Source of the DNA: Stenotrophomonas maltophilia
GTDB lineage: Bacteria > Pseudomonadota > Gammaproteobacteria > Xanthomonadales > Xanthomonadaceae
Length of the DNA: 64,000 nucleotides
Reading direction: 5' to 3'
Assembly: GCF_025642255.1 (NCBI RefSeq)
Contig: NZ_CP106759.1
Span: forward strand, 833,501-897,500
Part shown: positions 18,062 through 27,264 of the stretch, in pieces
Position numbering within the stretch: position 1 is the stretch's first letter
How the letters are laid out: every line of letters starts with the position of its first letter
Translations under genes and position numbers: made by a program
Notes under the pieces: model-generated
What the model was told of the DNA's origin: nothing
Database searches by the model: none
What the model saw: only the letters and a program-made list of their open reading frames with translations

Positions 18062-18066
18062 ATAAT
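18037..18066 (+). promoter_or_regulatory. Probable promoter of isocitrate dehydrogenase
   Basis: TTGGGA (18037-18042) and CATAAT (18061-18066) with an 18-base spacer, about 80 bases before the start codon. The -10 box is good and the -35 is weak. Confidence 0.45.
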
Positions 18067-18146
18067 TGCCGGTGAAACTTCCTTTGCGCCGGCGTTTCCG
18101 GGCACGTCCGGACGGCGTTTTTTCCCCCTGTTCGGAACATCGATCA

Positions 18147-19151
18147 ATGACGCAGAAAATTACGGTCATCCGCGGCGACGGCATCGGCCCGGAGATCATG
18201 GACGCCACCCTGTACGTGCTCGACCAGCTCAATGCCGGCCTGGAGTATGAAGAGGCCGACGCCGGCCTGGCGGCGCTGGAGAAGCACGGCGACCTGATGC
18301 CGGCGGTCACCCTGGACTCGATCGCGCGTAACAAGGTTGCCCTGAAGAGCCCGCTGACCACGCCGGTCGGTGGTGGCTTCACCTCGATCAATGTCAGCCT
18401 GCGCCGCCATTTCGACCTGTACGCCAACGTGCGTCCGGCCCACACCTTCCCGAACACCAAGTCGCGTTTCGACAACGTCGACCTGATCACCGTGCGTGAG
18501 AACACCGAAGGCGCCTACCTGGCCGAAGGCCAGGAAGTGTCGGCCGACGGCGAGACTGCCTTCTCCGGCACCCGCATCACCCGCAAGGGCTCGGAGCGCA
18601 TCGTGCGCTACGCCTTCGAACTGGCCCGCAGCGTCGGCCGCAAGAAGGTCACCGCCGTGCACAAGGCCAACATCATCAAGTCGACCTCGGGCCTGTTCCT
18701 GAACGTCGCCCGTGAAGTGGCCGCGCAGTATCCGGACATCGAGTTCCAGGAAATGATCGTCGACAACACCTGCATGCAGCTGGTGATGCGCCCGGAACAG
18801 TTCGATGTGATCGTCACCACCAACCTGTTCGGCGACATCATTTCCGATCTCTGCGCCGGCCTGGTCGGCGGCCTGGGCCTGGCCCCGGGTGCCAACATCG
18901 GCAAGGACGCGGCGATCTTCGAAGCGGTGCACGGCACCGCGCCGGACATCGCGGGCCAGGGCAAGGCCAATCCCTGCGCGCTGCTGCTGGCGGCGGCACA
19001 GATGCTGGATCATATCGGCCAGCCGCAGAATGCCGAGCGCCTGCGCAAGGCCATCGTGGCGACCATGGAAGCCAAGGACTCGCTGACCGGCGACCTGGGC
19101 GGCACCGGCACCACCATGAGCTTCGCCAAGGCCATCGCCACGCGCCTGTAA
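18147..19151 (+). CDS. Isocitrate dehydrogenase, NAD-dependent type
   Basis: A 334-residue beta-decarboxylating dehydrogenase. It has the family fold start 'ITVIRGDGIGPEIM', the substrate loop 'TVRENTEGAYLAEG', the metal/substrate region 'DNTCMQLVMRPEQFDVIVTTNLFGDIISD', and the cofactor loop 'EAVHGTAPDIAGQGKANP'. The size and the NTEGAY signature fit the short NAD-linked isocitrate dehydrogenases found in Xanthomonadaceae rather than the roughly 420-residue NADP enzyme. 3-isopropylmalate or homoisocitrate dehydrogenase are related alternatives, but no leu or lys genes are nearby. It would convert isocitrate to 2-oxoglutarate in the TCA cycle. The ATG at 18147 gives the conserved start. Confidence 0.85.
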   Translation: MTQKITVIRGDGIGPEIMDATLYVLDQLNAGLEYEEADAGLAALEKHGDLMPAVTLDSIARNKVALKSPLTTPVGGGFTSINVSLRRHFDLYANVRPAHTFPNTKSRFDNVDLITVRENTEGAYLAEGQEVSADGETAFSGTRITRKGSERIVRYAFELARSVGRKKVTAVHKANIIKSTSGLFLNVAREVAAQYPDIEFQEMIVDNTCMQLVMRPEQFDVIVTTNLFGDIISDLCAGLVGGLGLAPGANIGKDAAIFEAVHGTAPDIAGQGKANPCALLLAAAQMLDHIGQPQNAERLRKAIVATMEAKDSLTGDLGGTGTTMSFAKAIATRL

Positions 19152-19181
19152 GCGGTGGCTGGACCTTGTCTGGATTTCCAG

Positions 19182-19207
19182 CGGGGCGCCTTCGGGCGCC
19201 CCGTTGC
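19182..19207 (+). terminator. Terminator-like hairpin after isocitrate dehydrogenase
   Basis: A CGGGGCGCC / GGCGCCCCG stem with a 3-base TTC loop, followed by GTTGCGTTT; the T-run is imperfect. Confidence 0.55.
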
Positions 19208-19293
19208 GTTTGGGTGCCTGCGCATGCTCTGCGCAGCTTATGTGGTGTGGCGGCACCGAAAGTGCGCGCGCTGGTCGGGTACCTTGCCACGCA

Positions 19294-19324
19294 CTACGCT
19301 GCCCAGGCCGGCGTGGCAGCGTAG
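19294..19324 (+). repeat. Perfect 10-bp inverted repeat in the leader of the TauE gene
   Basis: CTACGCTGCC and GGCAGCGTAG separated by 11 bases, ending 18 bases before the TauE/SafE start codon. It could fold in the mRNA leader. The ends carry GTAG on both strands, so it may be a degenerate SMAG element. Confidence 0.5.
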
Positions 19325-19342
19325 CCACGGGGTCGCAGCGAG

Positions 19343-20110
19343 GTGATGATGGATTCGGTGTATCTGCTGGTCGCGCTTGGAGCGATCGTGGCGGGATTCG
19401 TGCAGGGACTGTCCGGCTTTGCGTTCGGAATGGTCGCCATGTCGTTCTGGGCGTGGGGGCTGGAGCCACGCCTGGCGGCTACGCTGTCGGTGTTCGGCGC
19501 GCTGGTGGGTCAGCTGGTGGCCGTGTTCACCGTGCGGCGCGGATTCAATCTGCGTCTGCTGCTGCCCTTCGTCTTCGGTGGCCTGGCGGGCATTCCGCTG
19601 GGCGTGATGGTATTGCCGCAGCTGGACATGGACTGGTTCAAGGCCCTGCTGGGCGGCTTCCTTGCACTGTGGTGCCCGGTGATGCTGATGGCCCGTTCGC
19701 TGCCGCCGATCACCACGGGCGGGCGCATCGGCGACACCGTGGCGGGCATGGCCGGTGGCGTGCTCAGCGGCATCGGCGGCTTCGCAGGTCCCGTGCCCAC
19801 GCTGTGGAGCACGCTGCGTGGTTTCGGCAAGGAGGAGCAGCGCGCGGTCATCCAGAACTTCAACCTGGCGATGCTGTCGGTCACCATGGCCACCTACGTC
19901 GGCAGTGGCCTGGTCACCCGGCAGATGTTGCCGTACTTCGCTGTCGTCGCCCCGGCCATGCTGCTTCCGGCGCTGCTGGGCGCGCGGGTCTACATCGGCA
20001 TCAGCGAGGCGCGGTTCCGCCAGATCGTATTGAGCCTGCTGACGCTGTCGGGCATCGCGCTGCTCGCCTCGTCGCTGCCGGCCCTGTTGGCGCGCCCGGT
20101 TGCCGGCTGA
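19343..20110 (+). CDS. TauE/SafE family anion exporter
   Basis: A 255-residue polytopic membrane protein with about eight hydrophobic helices and the family's repeated glycine-rich halves: 'GFVQGLSGFAFGMVAMSFW' near residue 20 and 'GGVLSGIGGFAGPVPTLW' near 140. TauE/SafE proteins move sulfite, sulfoacetate or other organic anions across the inner membrane. The substrate is not deducible, since no sulfonate or sulfur genes adjoin. Three Met codons occur in a row at the start; AGCGAGGTG lies just upstream. It is convergent with the flavin reductase gene, with only 3 bases between stop codons. Confidence 0.85.
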   Translation: MMMDSVYLLVALGAIVAGFVQGLSGFAFGMVAMSFWAWGLEPRLAATLSVFGALVGQLVAVFTVRRGFNLRLLLPFVFGGLAGIPLGVMVLPQLDMDWFKALLGGFLALWCPVMLMARSLPPITTGGRIGDTVAGMAGGVLSGIGGFAGPVPTLWSTLRGFGKEEQRAVIQNFNLAMLSVTMATYVGSGLVTRQMLPYFAVVAPAMLLPALLGARVYIGISEARFRQIVLSLLTLSGIALLASSLPALLARPVAG

Positions 20111-20113
20111 GAT

Positions 20114-20734
20114 TCAGGCCGGCCGGAACATGCGGAAACGCTGCTCGGCACTGACGCGGAAATAGTCGGCCGGTCCACCGCCGCGCAGGATCGGGTCGGC
20201 GGCTGCAGTGTCGTAGATGCCATCGACCAGCAGTCGTGCCTCGATATGTACGGCGACCACCTCGCCGAGCACCAGCCAGCCGTTGGTGTCCTGTCCGGCG
20301 GCGTCGCGCAGGCGGACGATCTGGGTGCAGCGGCATTCCATGCTGACCGGGCTTTCTGCAACACGCGGCGGCTTGACCTGCCCGGAAGCCAACGGCGTCA
20401 AGCCGGCCAGCGTGAACTCGTCGACGTCCGGCGCGACCGCCCGGCAGCTCTCGTTCATGGCTTCGGCCAGGTCGAAAGTGGCCAGGTTCCAGACGAACTC
20501 GCCCGTCGCTTCGATGTTGTGCAGCGAGTCCTTGCGGCCCTGGCTGGAGAAACCAATGATCGGCGGTGTGTAGTTGAAGGCGTTGAAGAAGCTGTAGGGC
20601 GCCAGGTTCAACGCGCCGTCGGCAGCGCAGCTGGAAATCCAGCCGATCGGGCGGGGTCCGATGATGGCGTTGAACGGGTCATGCGGCAGGCGATGGCCGT
20701 CAGCGGGACGATAGCTGTGGAAGAGGGCAGGCAT
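20114..20734 (-). CDS. Flavin reductase-like (FMN-binding split barrel) protein
   Basis: A 206-residue protein of the flavin-reductase-like/DUF447 type. 'DPFNAIIGPRPIGWISS' is the characteristic FMN-binding start. It is followed by 'NLAPYSFFNAFNYTPPIIGFSS' and 'KDSLHNIEATGEFVWNLA', all typical of the split-barrel fold in stand-alone members of this family. It probably reduces FMN or protects a bound flavin, but no monooxygenase partner is adjacent. The C-terminus is rich in Arg/Phe. Transcription comes from its own promoter, because a hairpin separates it from the upstream BI-1 gene. Confidence 0.85.
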   Translation of the reverse strand: MPALFHSYRPADGHRLPHDPFNAIIGPRPIGWISSCAADGALNLAPYSFFNAFNYTPPIIGFSSQGRKDSLHNIEATGEFVWNLATFDLAEAMNESCRAVAPDVDEFTLAGLTPLASGQVKPPRVAESPVSMECRCTQIVRLRDAAGQDTNGWLVLGEVVAVHIEARLLVDGIYDTAAADPILRGGGPADYFRVSAEQRFRMFRPA

Positions 20735-20762
20735 GGCGGGGTCGAAAGGGGGAGGGGAACAG

Positions 20763-20787
20763 AAAGGGCGCCACGAAGGCGCCCTTT
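20763..20787. terminator. Hairpin between the BI-1 and flavin reductase genes
   Basis: A perfect 10-bp stem AAAGGGCGCC / GGCGCCCTTT with a 5-base loop. It follows the BI-1 stop codon on the minus strand. The stem's own A/T ends supply only a short U-run. Confidence 0.65.
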
Positions 20788-20809
20788 GTCGTTTTCAGCC
20801 TGACCGGAA

Positions 20810-21565
20810 TCAGCGCTGCTGAATCTTTGACAGCAGGCGCAGGAACTCGACGTACAGCCAGACCAGGGTCACCATCAGGCCGAATGCGCCATACCACTCC
20901 ATGTACTTGGGCGCGCGCTGGGCCACACCGCTCTCAATGAAATCGAAATCCAGCACCAGGTTCAGCGCGGCGACCACGACCACGAACAGGCTGAAGGCAA
21001 TGCCCCAGCCGCTGGAGGAGTGGATCAGCGGGACTTCGATGTTGAAGAACGACAGCACGAACGACGCCAGGTAGAGCAGGGCGATGCCACCGGTGGCGGC
21101 GACCACGCCGAGCTTGAAATTCTCGGTGGCCTTGATGACGCCGGTGCGGTAGGCCACCAGCAGGGCAGCCAGCGTGCCGAAGGTCAGCAGCACGGCCTGG
21201 AATACGATGCCCGGGAACCGCAGCTCGAACACGGCGGAAATGGCGCCGAGGAACAGGCCTTCCACCAGCGCGTACAGCGGTGCGGTGACCGGCGACCATT
21301 GCTTCTTGAACACGGTGACCAGCGCCAGCACCAGGCCGCCGATCGCGCCGCCCATGGCATACAGCTTGGCGGCCGGCAGCACCTGGCCGAAGGCCACGGT
21401 CTGGTTCCAGGCGAAGGCTGCGGTCAGCACGGTCAGCAGCAACAGGATGCCGGTCTTGTTGACGGTGCCGTTGAGGGTCATCGCCTGGTCGGGGCGGGTC
21501 ACCACCGAGCCGTTGGCGAGGTCGAGGAAAGTCGACTCGGAAAGAGCCGGGTTGCCGCTGCGCAT
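20810..21565 (-). CDS. Bax inhibitor-1 / YccA family membrane protein
   Basis: A 251-residue protein with seven hydrophobic segments and the BI-1 family C-terminus 'FDFIESGVAQRAPKYMEWYGAFGLMVTLVWLYVEFLRLL'. Bacterial members (YccA, YetJ) form pH-sensitive calcium leak channels or modulate FtsH; which applies here is unknown. The cytosolic N-terminus 'MRSGNPALSESTF' is the usual start of Xanthomonad homologues, so 21565 is chosen over the open frame to 21706. A tRNA cluster begins about 180 bases upstream in the opposite direction. Confidence 0.88.
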   Translation of the reverse strand: MRSGNPALSESTFLDLANGSVVTRPDQAMTLNGTVNKTGILLLLTVLTAAFAWNQTVAFGQVLPAAKLYAMGGAIGGLVLALVTVFKKQWSPVTAPLYALVEGLFLGAISAVFELRFPGIVFQAVLLTFGTLAALLVAYRTGVIKATENFKLGVVAATGGIALLYLASFVLSFFNIEVPLIHSSSGWGIAFSLFVVVVAALNLVLDFDFIESGVAQRAPKYMEWYGAFGLMVTLVWLYVEFLRLLSKIQQR

Positions 21566-21677
21566 GCGCGTTCTCCGTGCGAATGAGGGATCAGGAAGGC
21601 CATCCGGCCGACGATGTCGAGCATAGCCGATGGCCACTGCCACTGCCGTGACCGCGCGCCCGGGACAGATCGCTGCG

Positions 21678-21707
21678 TTGACAGTTCGCCGCGTGCTTGG
21701 CGACAAT
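21678..21707 (+). promoter_or_regulatory. Promoter of the tRNA-Pro/tRNA-Arg genes
   Basis: Consensus TTGACA (21678-21683), an 18-base spacer and GACAAT (21702-21707), 40 bases before tRNA-Pro. Confidence 0.7.
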
Positions 21708-21746
21708 GACCAACTCCCCGGGCCTGGCTCGAGGGGATTGCAAGAC

Positions 21747-21823
21747 CGGGGTATAGCGCAGTCTGGTAGCGCGCCTGCTTTGGGAGCAGGATGTCGGGGG
21801 TTCGAATCCCTCTACCCCGACCA
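21747..21823 (+). tRNA. tRNA-Pro(TGG)
   Basis: A 77-base cloverleaf with acceptor CGGGGTA / TACCCCG, anticodon TGG in the loop after CTGCT, a T-loop TTCGAAT, and an encoded CCA. Confidence 0.96.
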
Positions 21824-21862
21824 ATCCCACGCCACGTCGGATTGGACGCCGTTCCGGTTCGG

Positions 21863-21939
21863 GCGCCCGTAGCTCAACTGGATAGAGCACCGGCCTTCTA
21901 AGCCGGCGGTTACAGGTTCGATTCCTGTCGGGCGCGCCA
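21863..21939 (+). tRNA. tRNA-Arg(TCT)
   Basis: A 77-base cloverleaf with acceptor GCGCCCG / CGGGCGC, anticodon stem CCGGC / GCCGG with anticodon TCT, and an encoded CCA. It reads the rare AGA/AGG codons and lies 39 bases after tRNA-Pro, so both are probably one transcript. Confidence 0.96.
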
Positions 21940-22112
21940 TTGGCGAAGCACCGGGACCGCATCGGCGGATGTGAAGAAAGGCTTGCAAAAGCGTGAGGAC
22001 TCCACCAGAATATCGGACTCGCTTCGGTGGCCCGAACTTCGGTGACGGTCTCCAGGCAAGGCTTCAAAGCTCCAGCGCCGGCAGCATCGGCGATGAAGCG
22101 AATGTTTCAGTG

Positions 22113-22189
22113 GTGGCTGTAGCTCAGTTGGTTAGAGTACCGGATTGTGATTCCGGTGGTCGGGGGTTCGAATCCCCTCAGCCACCCCA
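22113..22189 (+). tRNA. tRNA-His(GTG)
   Basis: A 77-base cloverleaf with acceptor GTGGCTG / CAGCCAC, anticodon GTG, discriminator C73 (the histidine identity base) and an encoded CCA. Confidence 0.96.
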
Positions 22190-22223
22190 CTGATTCAACC
22201 GCATCGGCACAGCCGACACGGTG

Positions 22224-22251
22224 TTGCAATAAACAGAATGCACGCTATAAT
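22224..22251 (+). promoter_or_regulatory. Promoter of the first tRNA-Lys
   Basis: TTGCAA (22224-22229), a 16-base spacer and a perfect TATAAT (22246-22251), 17 bases before the tRNA. Confidence 0.75.
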
Positions 22252-22268
22252 GTGCGTCTGAGTTTCAC

Positions 22269-22344
22269 GGGCCGTTAGCTCAGTTGGTAGAGCAGTTGAC
22301 TCTTAATCAATAGGTCCAAGGTTCGAATCCTTGACGGCCCACCA
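22269..22344 (+). tRNA. tRNA-Lys(CTT), copy 1
   Basis: A 76-base cloverleaf with acceptor GGGCCGT / ACGGCCC, anticodon loop CTCTTAA (anticodon CTT) and an encoded CCA. It differs from copy 2 by one compensated acceptor pair. Confidence 0.96.
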
Positions 22345-22351
22345 AGACAGA

Positions 22352-22381
22352 AGCCACCTGGTACCCCAGGTGGCTTTTTTC
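22352..22381 (+). terminator. Terminator after tRNA-Lys copy 1
   Basis: A perfect 10-bp stem AGCCACCTGG / CCAGGTGGCT with loop TACC, followed by five more T. Confidence 0.9.
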
Positions 22382-22463
22382 TTGCCTGCAGGCCGCGCAA
22401 AGCGCATGCGAAGCACCTTGGGTCGTGGCACGCATGCATCGATCAACGATGTTGAAAAAAAGC

Positions 22464-22493
22464 TTGCACCCCGTGTGCGCATCAGGTCATAAT
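22464..22493 (+). promoter_or_regulatory. Promoter of the second tRNA-Lys
   Basis: TTGCAC (22464-22469), an 18-base spacer and CATAAT (22488-22493), 15 bases before the tRNA. Confidence 0.65.
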
Positions 22494-22508
22494 TCGCGCC
22501 CCGATTTC

Positions 22509-22584
22509 GGGCTGTTAGCTCAGTTGGTAGAGCAGTTGACTCTTAATCAATAGGTCCAAGGTTCGAATCCTTGACAGCCCACCA
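22509..22584 (+). tRNA. tRNA-Lys(CTT), copy 2
   Basis: Identical to copy 1 except that acceptor pair 5:68 is T-A instead of C-G (GGGCTGT / ACAGCCC). Anticodon CTT; CCA is encoded. Confidence 0.96.
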
Positions 22585-22590
22585 GACGAA

Positions 22591-22619
22591 AGCCACTTGG
22601 TCCTCCAGGTGGCTTTTTT
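22591..22619 (+). terminator. Terminator after tRNA-Lys copy 2
   Basis: Stem AGCCACTTGG / CCAGGTGGCT (one wobble) with loop TCCT and a T-run. It is a near copy of the terminator after the first tRNA-Lys, so tRNA and terminator were duplicated together. Confidence 0.88.
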
Positions 22620-22628
22620 CTTGGGTGT

Positions 22629-23288
22629 TCAGCGGCTGCCGGACGGCTCTGCGAGTGTGCCGATGGACACCAGGCGCCTTCCTGCTTCATGCACCAGCAA
22701 CGGCAGGGCCCAGCTCAGCACCAGCAGGCTCGGCACCATCACCAGGGGCGATGCCAGCTGCATGAGCGCAGGCACCAGCAGCGACAGGCGGAACACCGCG
22801 GGTGACAGCGTCACCAGGTAGCTGCGCAGCATCCATCGCCGGTGCTGCTCGACGTCGCCACGCCGGATGCTGCGATAGCCGCAGAATGATGTGACCAACC
22901 ACGCCAGGCCGGTCGCAGCGAACGCCATTTTCAGTGCCAGCCAGCCCTGGGTGGTGGCGATCAGGCCGGCGACAGCGGCGCTCCCCAGCAGGATGCCGGC
23001 CAGGTAGATCCGTCCCAGCCAGCGATGCAGCCGGGGACGGTGTCGCCGCAGGGGACCGATGAACTGCGTGGCGCCGGCCAGCATGGCCAGGCTGCCGCCG
23101 GCGACATGCAGCCACAGCCAGTTGCGACGCTCCCAGAACATGCCATAGGCCTCGGCGCTGACCTGCCCGTAGCGCTGTGCGGTGACCCACAGGAAGTGCA
23201 GCGCGACTGCAAGACCGAGCAGCCAGACGAGTGTGGACCAGCCGGGCATCCGGGCCTGCAGGGGCGTGCGGAGTGGGGTGCGTTCCAT
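22629..23288 (-). CDS. DUF2306 membrane protein
   Basis: A 219-residue integral membrane protein with about six hydrophobic helices. The family features are visible: '[21 protein letters not shown]' followed by '[16 protein letters not shown]' and '[17 protein letters not shown]', with conserved histidines and arginines spaced as in b-type cytochrome-like or ferric-reductase-like helices. DUF2306 has no established function. An internal ATG at 23249 is an alternative start. It sits alone between the tRNA-Lys and tRNA-Leu genes on the opposite strand. Confidence 0.75.
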   Translation of the reverse strand: MERTPLRTPLQARMPGWSTLVWLLGLAVALHFLWVTAQRYGQVSAEAYGMFWERRNWLWLHVAGGSLAMLAGATQFIGPLRRHRPRLHRWLGRIYLAGILLGSAAVAGLIATTQGWLALKMAFAATGLAWLVTSFCGYRSIRRGDVEQHRRWMLRSYLVTLSPAVFRLSLLVPALMQLASPLVMVPSLLVLSWALPLLVHEAGRRLVSIGTLAEPSGSR

Positions 23289-23432
23289 CGGGGCAGACCG
23301 GGTGGCGGCAACGGCACGAGTCTACGCGCACGTGCCGGCGCCTGCGCGTGGGCGTCCGGGCTACGTATTCAGGTTTGTCATGCCTTCCGCTTTGTGCACC
23401 CGCCTGCGACAATGACCGCCTGTGCCGGCCAC

Positions 23433-23517
<85 letters not shown>

Positions 23518-23707
23518 GTGCCGGCCTGCCTCCGCCCCCCGCCGGGCGTTCCCGAGGCGCTTGCCCGGCCTGCGCTGGCAGTGCACGCCGAATTGGGCGA
23601 AACTAAAGGGCTGCGGCAAGCAGGCGCGTCCCGGACGCCGTCACCTTACAACCGTTTCATCCATCATCGAGCCGGAGGCCAGAGCGCCACCGGTGGCAGG
23701 AGTCAAC

Positions 23708-25003
23708 ATGCAAGCTTCGATCGAATCCATCGGCAACCTGGAACGCCGCCTGAGCTTCTCGCTGCCGGAAGACCGTCTGCAGAGCCACATCAACGGCCGC
23801 CTGGGCGAAATCGCCCGTACCACCCGCATCAAGGGTTTCCGTCCGGGCAAGGTGCCGGCCAAGGTGATCGAGCAGCGCTTCGGCGCGCAGGTCCGTGGCG
23901 AGGCGCTGGACGGCCTGCTGCGCGAAACCTTCGACGCGGCCGTGCGCGAGCACGACCTGCGCATCGTCGGCAGCCCGCGCATCGACAAGGGCGACGAGGG
24001 TGAGTTCTCCTTCGTGGCCACCGTGGAGGTGGTGCCGGACTTCGGTGACATCGACGTCAGCAAGCTGACCGTGGTGCGCCACACCGCCGAGATCACCGAC
24101 GCCGACATCGACCAGATGATCGAGAACCTGCAGAACCAGCGCCGCACCTGGGCACCGGTTGCGCGTGGTGCGCAGGATGGCGACCTGGTCGCGGTCGAAA
24201 CCTGGTCCCAGGCCGGCGAAGAGCGCCTGCCGGCCGAAGGCACCGAGAAGGGTTCGATCGTGCTCGGCCAGGGCATGATGTTCGAGACCATCGAAAAGGG
24301 CCTGGTCGGCCTGGCCAAGGGCGAGGAAAAGACGCTGGACGTCGATTTCCCGGCCGACTGGCGCGTGCCGGTGCTGGCCGGCAAGACCGTGCAGGTCACC
24401 GTCAAGGTTGCCGAAGTGTCCGAGCCGGTGGTGCCGGCGGTCGATGAGGCCTTCATCAAGAGCTTCGGCGTGAAGGGCGGTGATGTCGAGCAGTTCCGCA
24501 GCGACATCCGCGCCAACCTGGAGCGCGAGCTCAAGGGCGCGCTGATGAACCGCCTGCGCCGTGAAGTGGGCGAGCAGCTGATCGCCGCCTATTCCTCGGT
24601 GGAAATGCCGCCGCGCCTGGTCGAGAACGAAGCCCGCGCGATGCTGGCCCAGCAGGTCGAGCAGATCCGCCGCAGCGGCCGCAACCCGGGCGAGATCCCG
24701 GCCGATGCCCACGAAGGTTTCAAGGACGCCGCCGCCAAGCGCGTGCTGGTCGGCCTGCTGGTCGGCGAAGTGGCGCGCACCAACGATCTGCGCCTGGAGC
24801 CCAAGCGCCTGAACGAAACGCTGCGTCTGATCGCCTCGACCTACGAAGAGCCGGAGCAGGTCATTGAGATGTACCGCAACGACCCCCAGCTGATGTCTGG
24901 TCTGCAGAACCGTGTGATGGAAGAGCAGGTGATCGACTGGATCGCCGAGCGCGCCCAGCACACCGAAGAGAAGCTGTCGTTCCAGGACGCGATCCGCCAG
25001 TAA
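23708..25003 (+). CDS. tig: Trigger factor (ribosome-bound chaperone and prolyl isomerase)
   Basis: The first chaperone met by nascent chains. The 431 residues match E. coli trigger factor (432 aa). The N-terminal ribosome-binding domain carries the signature '[17 protein letters not shown]' near 44-60. An FKBP-type isomerase domain spans about 150-245 ('[10 protein letters not shown]', '[18 protein letters not shown]'), and a helical C-terminal cradle ends '[10 protein letters not shown]'. The ATG at 23708 fits the conserved N-terminus [15 protein letters not shown]; the open frame upstream runs through the tRNA-Leu gene and is not real. It heads the tig-clpP-clpX-lon-hupB proteostasis block. 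Confidence 0.97.
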   Translation: MQASIESIGNLERRLSFSLPEDRLQSHINGRLGEIARTTRIKGFRPGKVPAKVIEQRFGAQVRGEALDGLLRETFDAAVREHDLRIVGSPRIDKGDEGEFSFVATVEVVPDFGDIDVSKLTVVRHTAEITDADIDQMIENLQNQRRTWAPVARGAQDGDLVAVETWSQAGEERLPAEGTEKGSIVLGQGMMFETIEKGLVGLAKGEEKTLDVDFPADWRVPVLAGKTVQVTVKVAEVSEPVVPAVDEAFIKSFGVKGGDVEQFRSDIRANLERELKGALMNRLRREVGEQLIAAYSSVEMPPRLVENEARAMLAQQVEQIRRSGRNPGEIPADAHEGFKDAAAKRVLVGLLVGEVARTNDLRLEPKRLNETLRLIASTYEEPEQVIEMYRNDPQLMSGLQNRVMEEQVIDWIAERAQHTEEKLSFQDAIRQ

Positions 25004-25079
25004 GTCCGGGCGGATCACCGTATGCCCCGCGCCCCTGCCGGCGCGGGGTTGTTTCCCCCCAAGATAGGTACCTCACGTA

Positions 25080-25706
25080 ATGGACAACCGAACCAAAGCC
25101 CTGAACCTGGTTCCGATGGTGGTCGAGCAGACCAGCCGCGGCGAGCGTGCCTACGACATCTATTCGCGCCTGTTGAAGGAGCGCCTGATCTTCCTCGTGG
25201 GCCCGATCGACGATCACATGGCCAACGTGGTGGTGGCGCAGTTGCTGTTCCTGGAATCGGAGAACCCGGAAAAGGACATCAACATCTACATCAACTCGCC
25301 GGGTGGCGTGGTCACCGCCGGTATGGCGATCTACGACACCATGCAGTACATCAAGCCGAATGTGAGCACCACCTGCATCGGCCAGGCGGCCTCGATGGGT
25401 GCCCTCCTGCTGGCTGCAGGTGAAGCCGGCAAGCGCTATGCGCTGCCGAATTCGCGCGTGATGATCCACCAGCCGCTGGGGGGTTACCAGGGCCAGGCGA
25501 CGGACATCGACATCCACGCGCGCGAGATCCTGACGCTGCGTTCGCGCCTGAATGAGATCCTGGCCCGCCACACCGGCCAGTCGCTGGAAACGATCGCTCG
25601 CGATACCGAGCGCGACAACTTCAAGAGTGCGGTCGAAGCGCAGGCCTACGGCCTGGTCGACCAGGTCCTGGAGCGTCGCCCGGATGAGTCGGTCCAGGCG
25701 GGTTGA
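25080..25706 (+). CDS. clpP: ATP-dependent Clp protease proteolytic subunit
   Basis: A 208-residue serine protease that forms the ClpP tetradecamer and degrades substrates fed by ClpX or ClpA. The catalytic triad is visible: Ser105 in 'GQAASMGA', His130 in 'MIHQPLGG', and the Asp in 'RDTERD' near 176-180. '[16 protein letters not shown]' is the oxyanion-region signature. The length is normal for a protein with a short propeptide. It lies 76 bases after tig and 126 before clpX, in the usual proteobacterial order. Confidence 0.97.
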   Translation: MDNRTKALNLVPMVVEQTSRGERAYDIYSRLLKERLIFLVGPIDDHMANVVVAQLLFLESENPEKDINIYINSPGGVVTAGMAIYDTMQYIKPNVSTTCIGQAASMGALLLAAGEAGKRYALPNSRVMIHQPLGGYQGQATDIDIHAREILTLRSRLNEILARHTGQSLETIARDTERDNFKSAVEAQAYGLVDQVLERRPDESVQAG

Positions 25707-25832
25707 GCCGCCTTCACGGGGCCAGGCAGGCCTCGTTCCTGCAGGGTCGGGCGGGACTGGTGTCCCTCCGGCCCTGTGCTATTCTCGAATCGAACCCCCG
25801 TTCAGCGGGTGGGGTAACTGGGTAAGCGAAGC

Positions 25833-27122
<1,290 letters not shown>

Positions 27123-27175
27123 TTCTTCCAAGTTGTTGATTGGAAAGAATTTTAAAGGAATGCCTTGCATCTGAA

Positions 27176-27212
27176 AGCCGATGGCCCCATAACGGGGCCA
27201 TCGGCTTTTTTT
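27176..27212 (+). terminator. Rho-independent terminator after clpX
   Basis: A 13-bp stem AGCCGATGGCCCC / GGGGCCATCGGCT followed by a T-run (27206-27212). It separates clpX from lon. Confidence 0.93.
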
Positions 27213-27264
27213 GTCTCCGGAAGATGTCCTCCCGGAGGCGGTTTTCCCCTTCCCTGGAGCCCCC

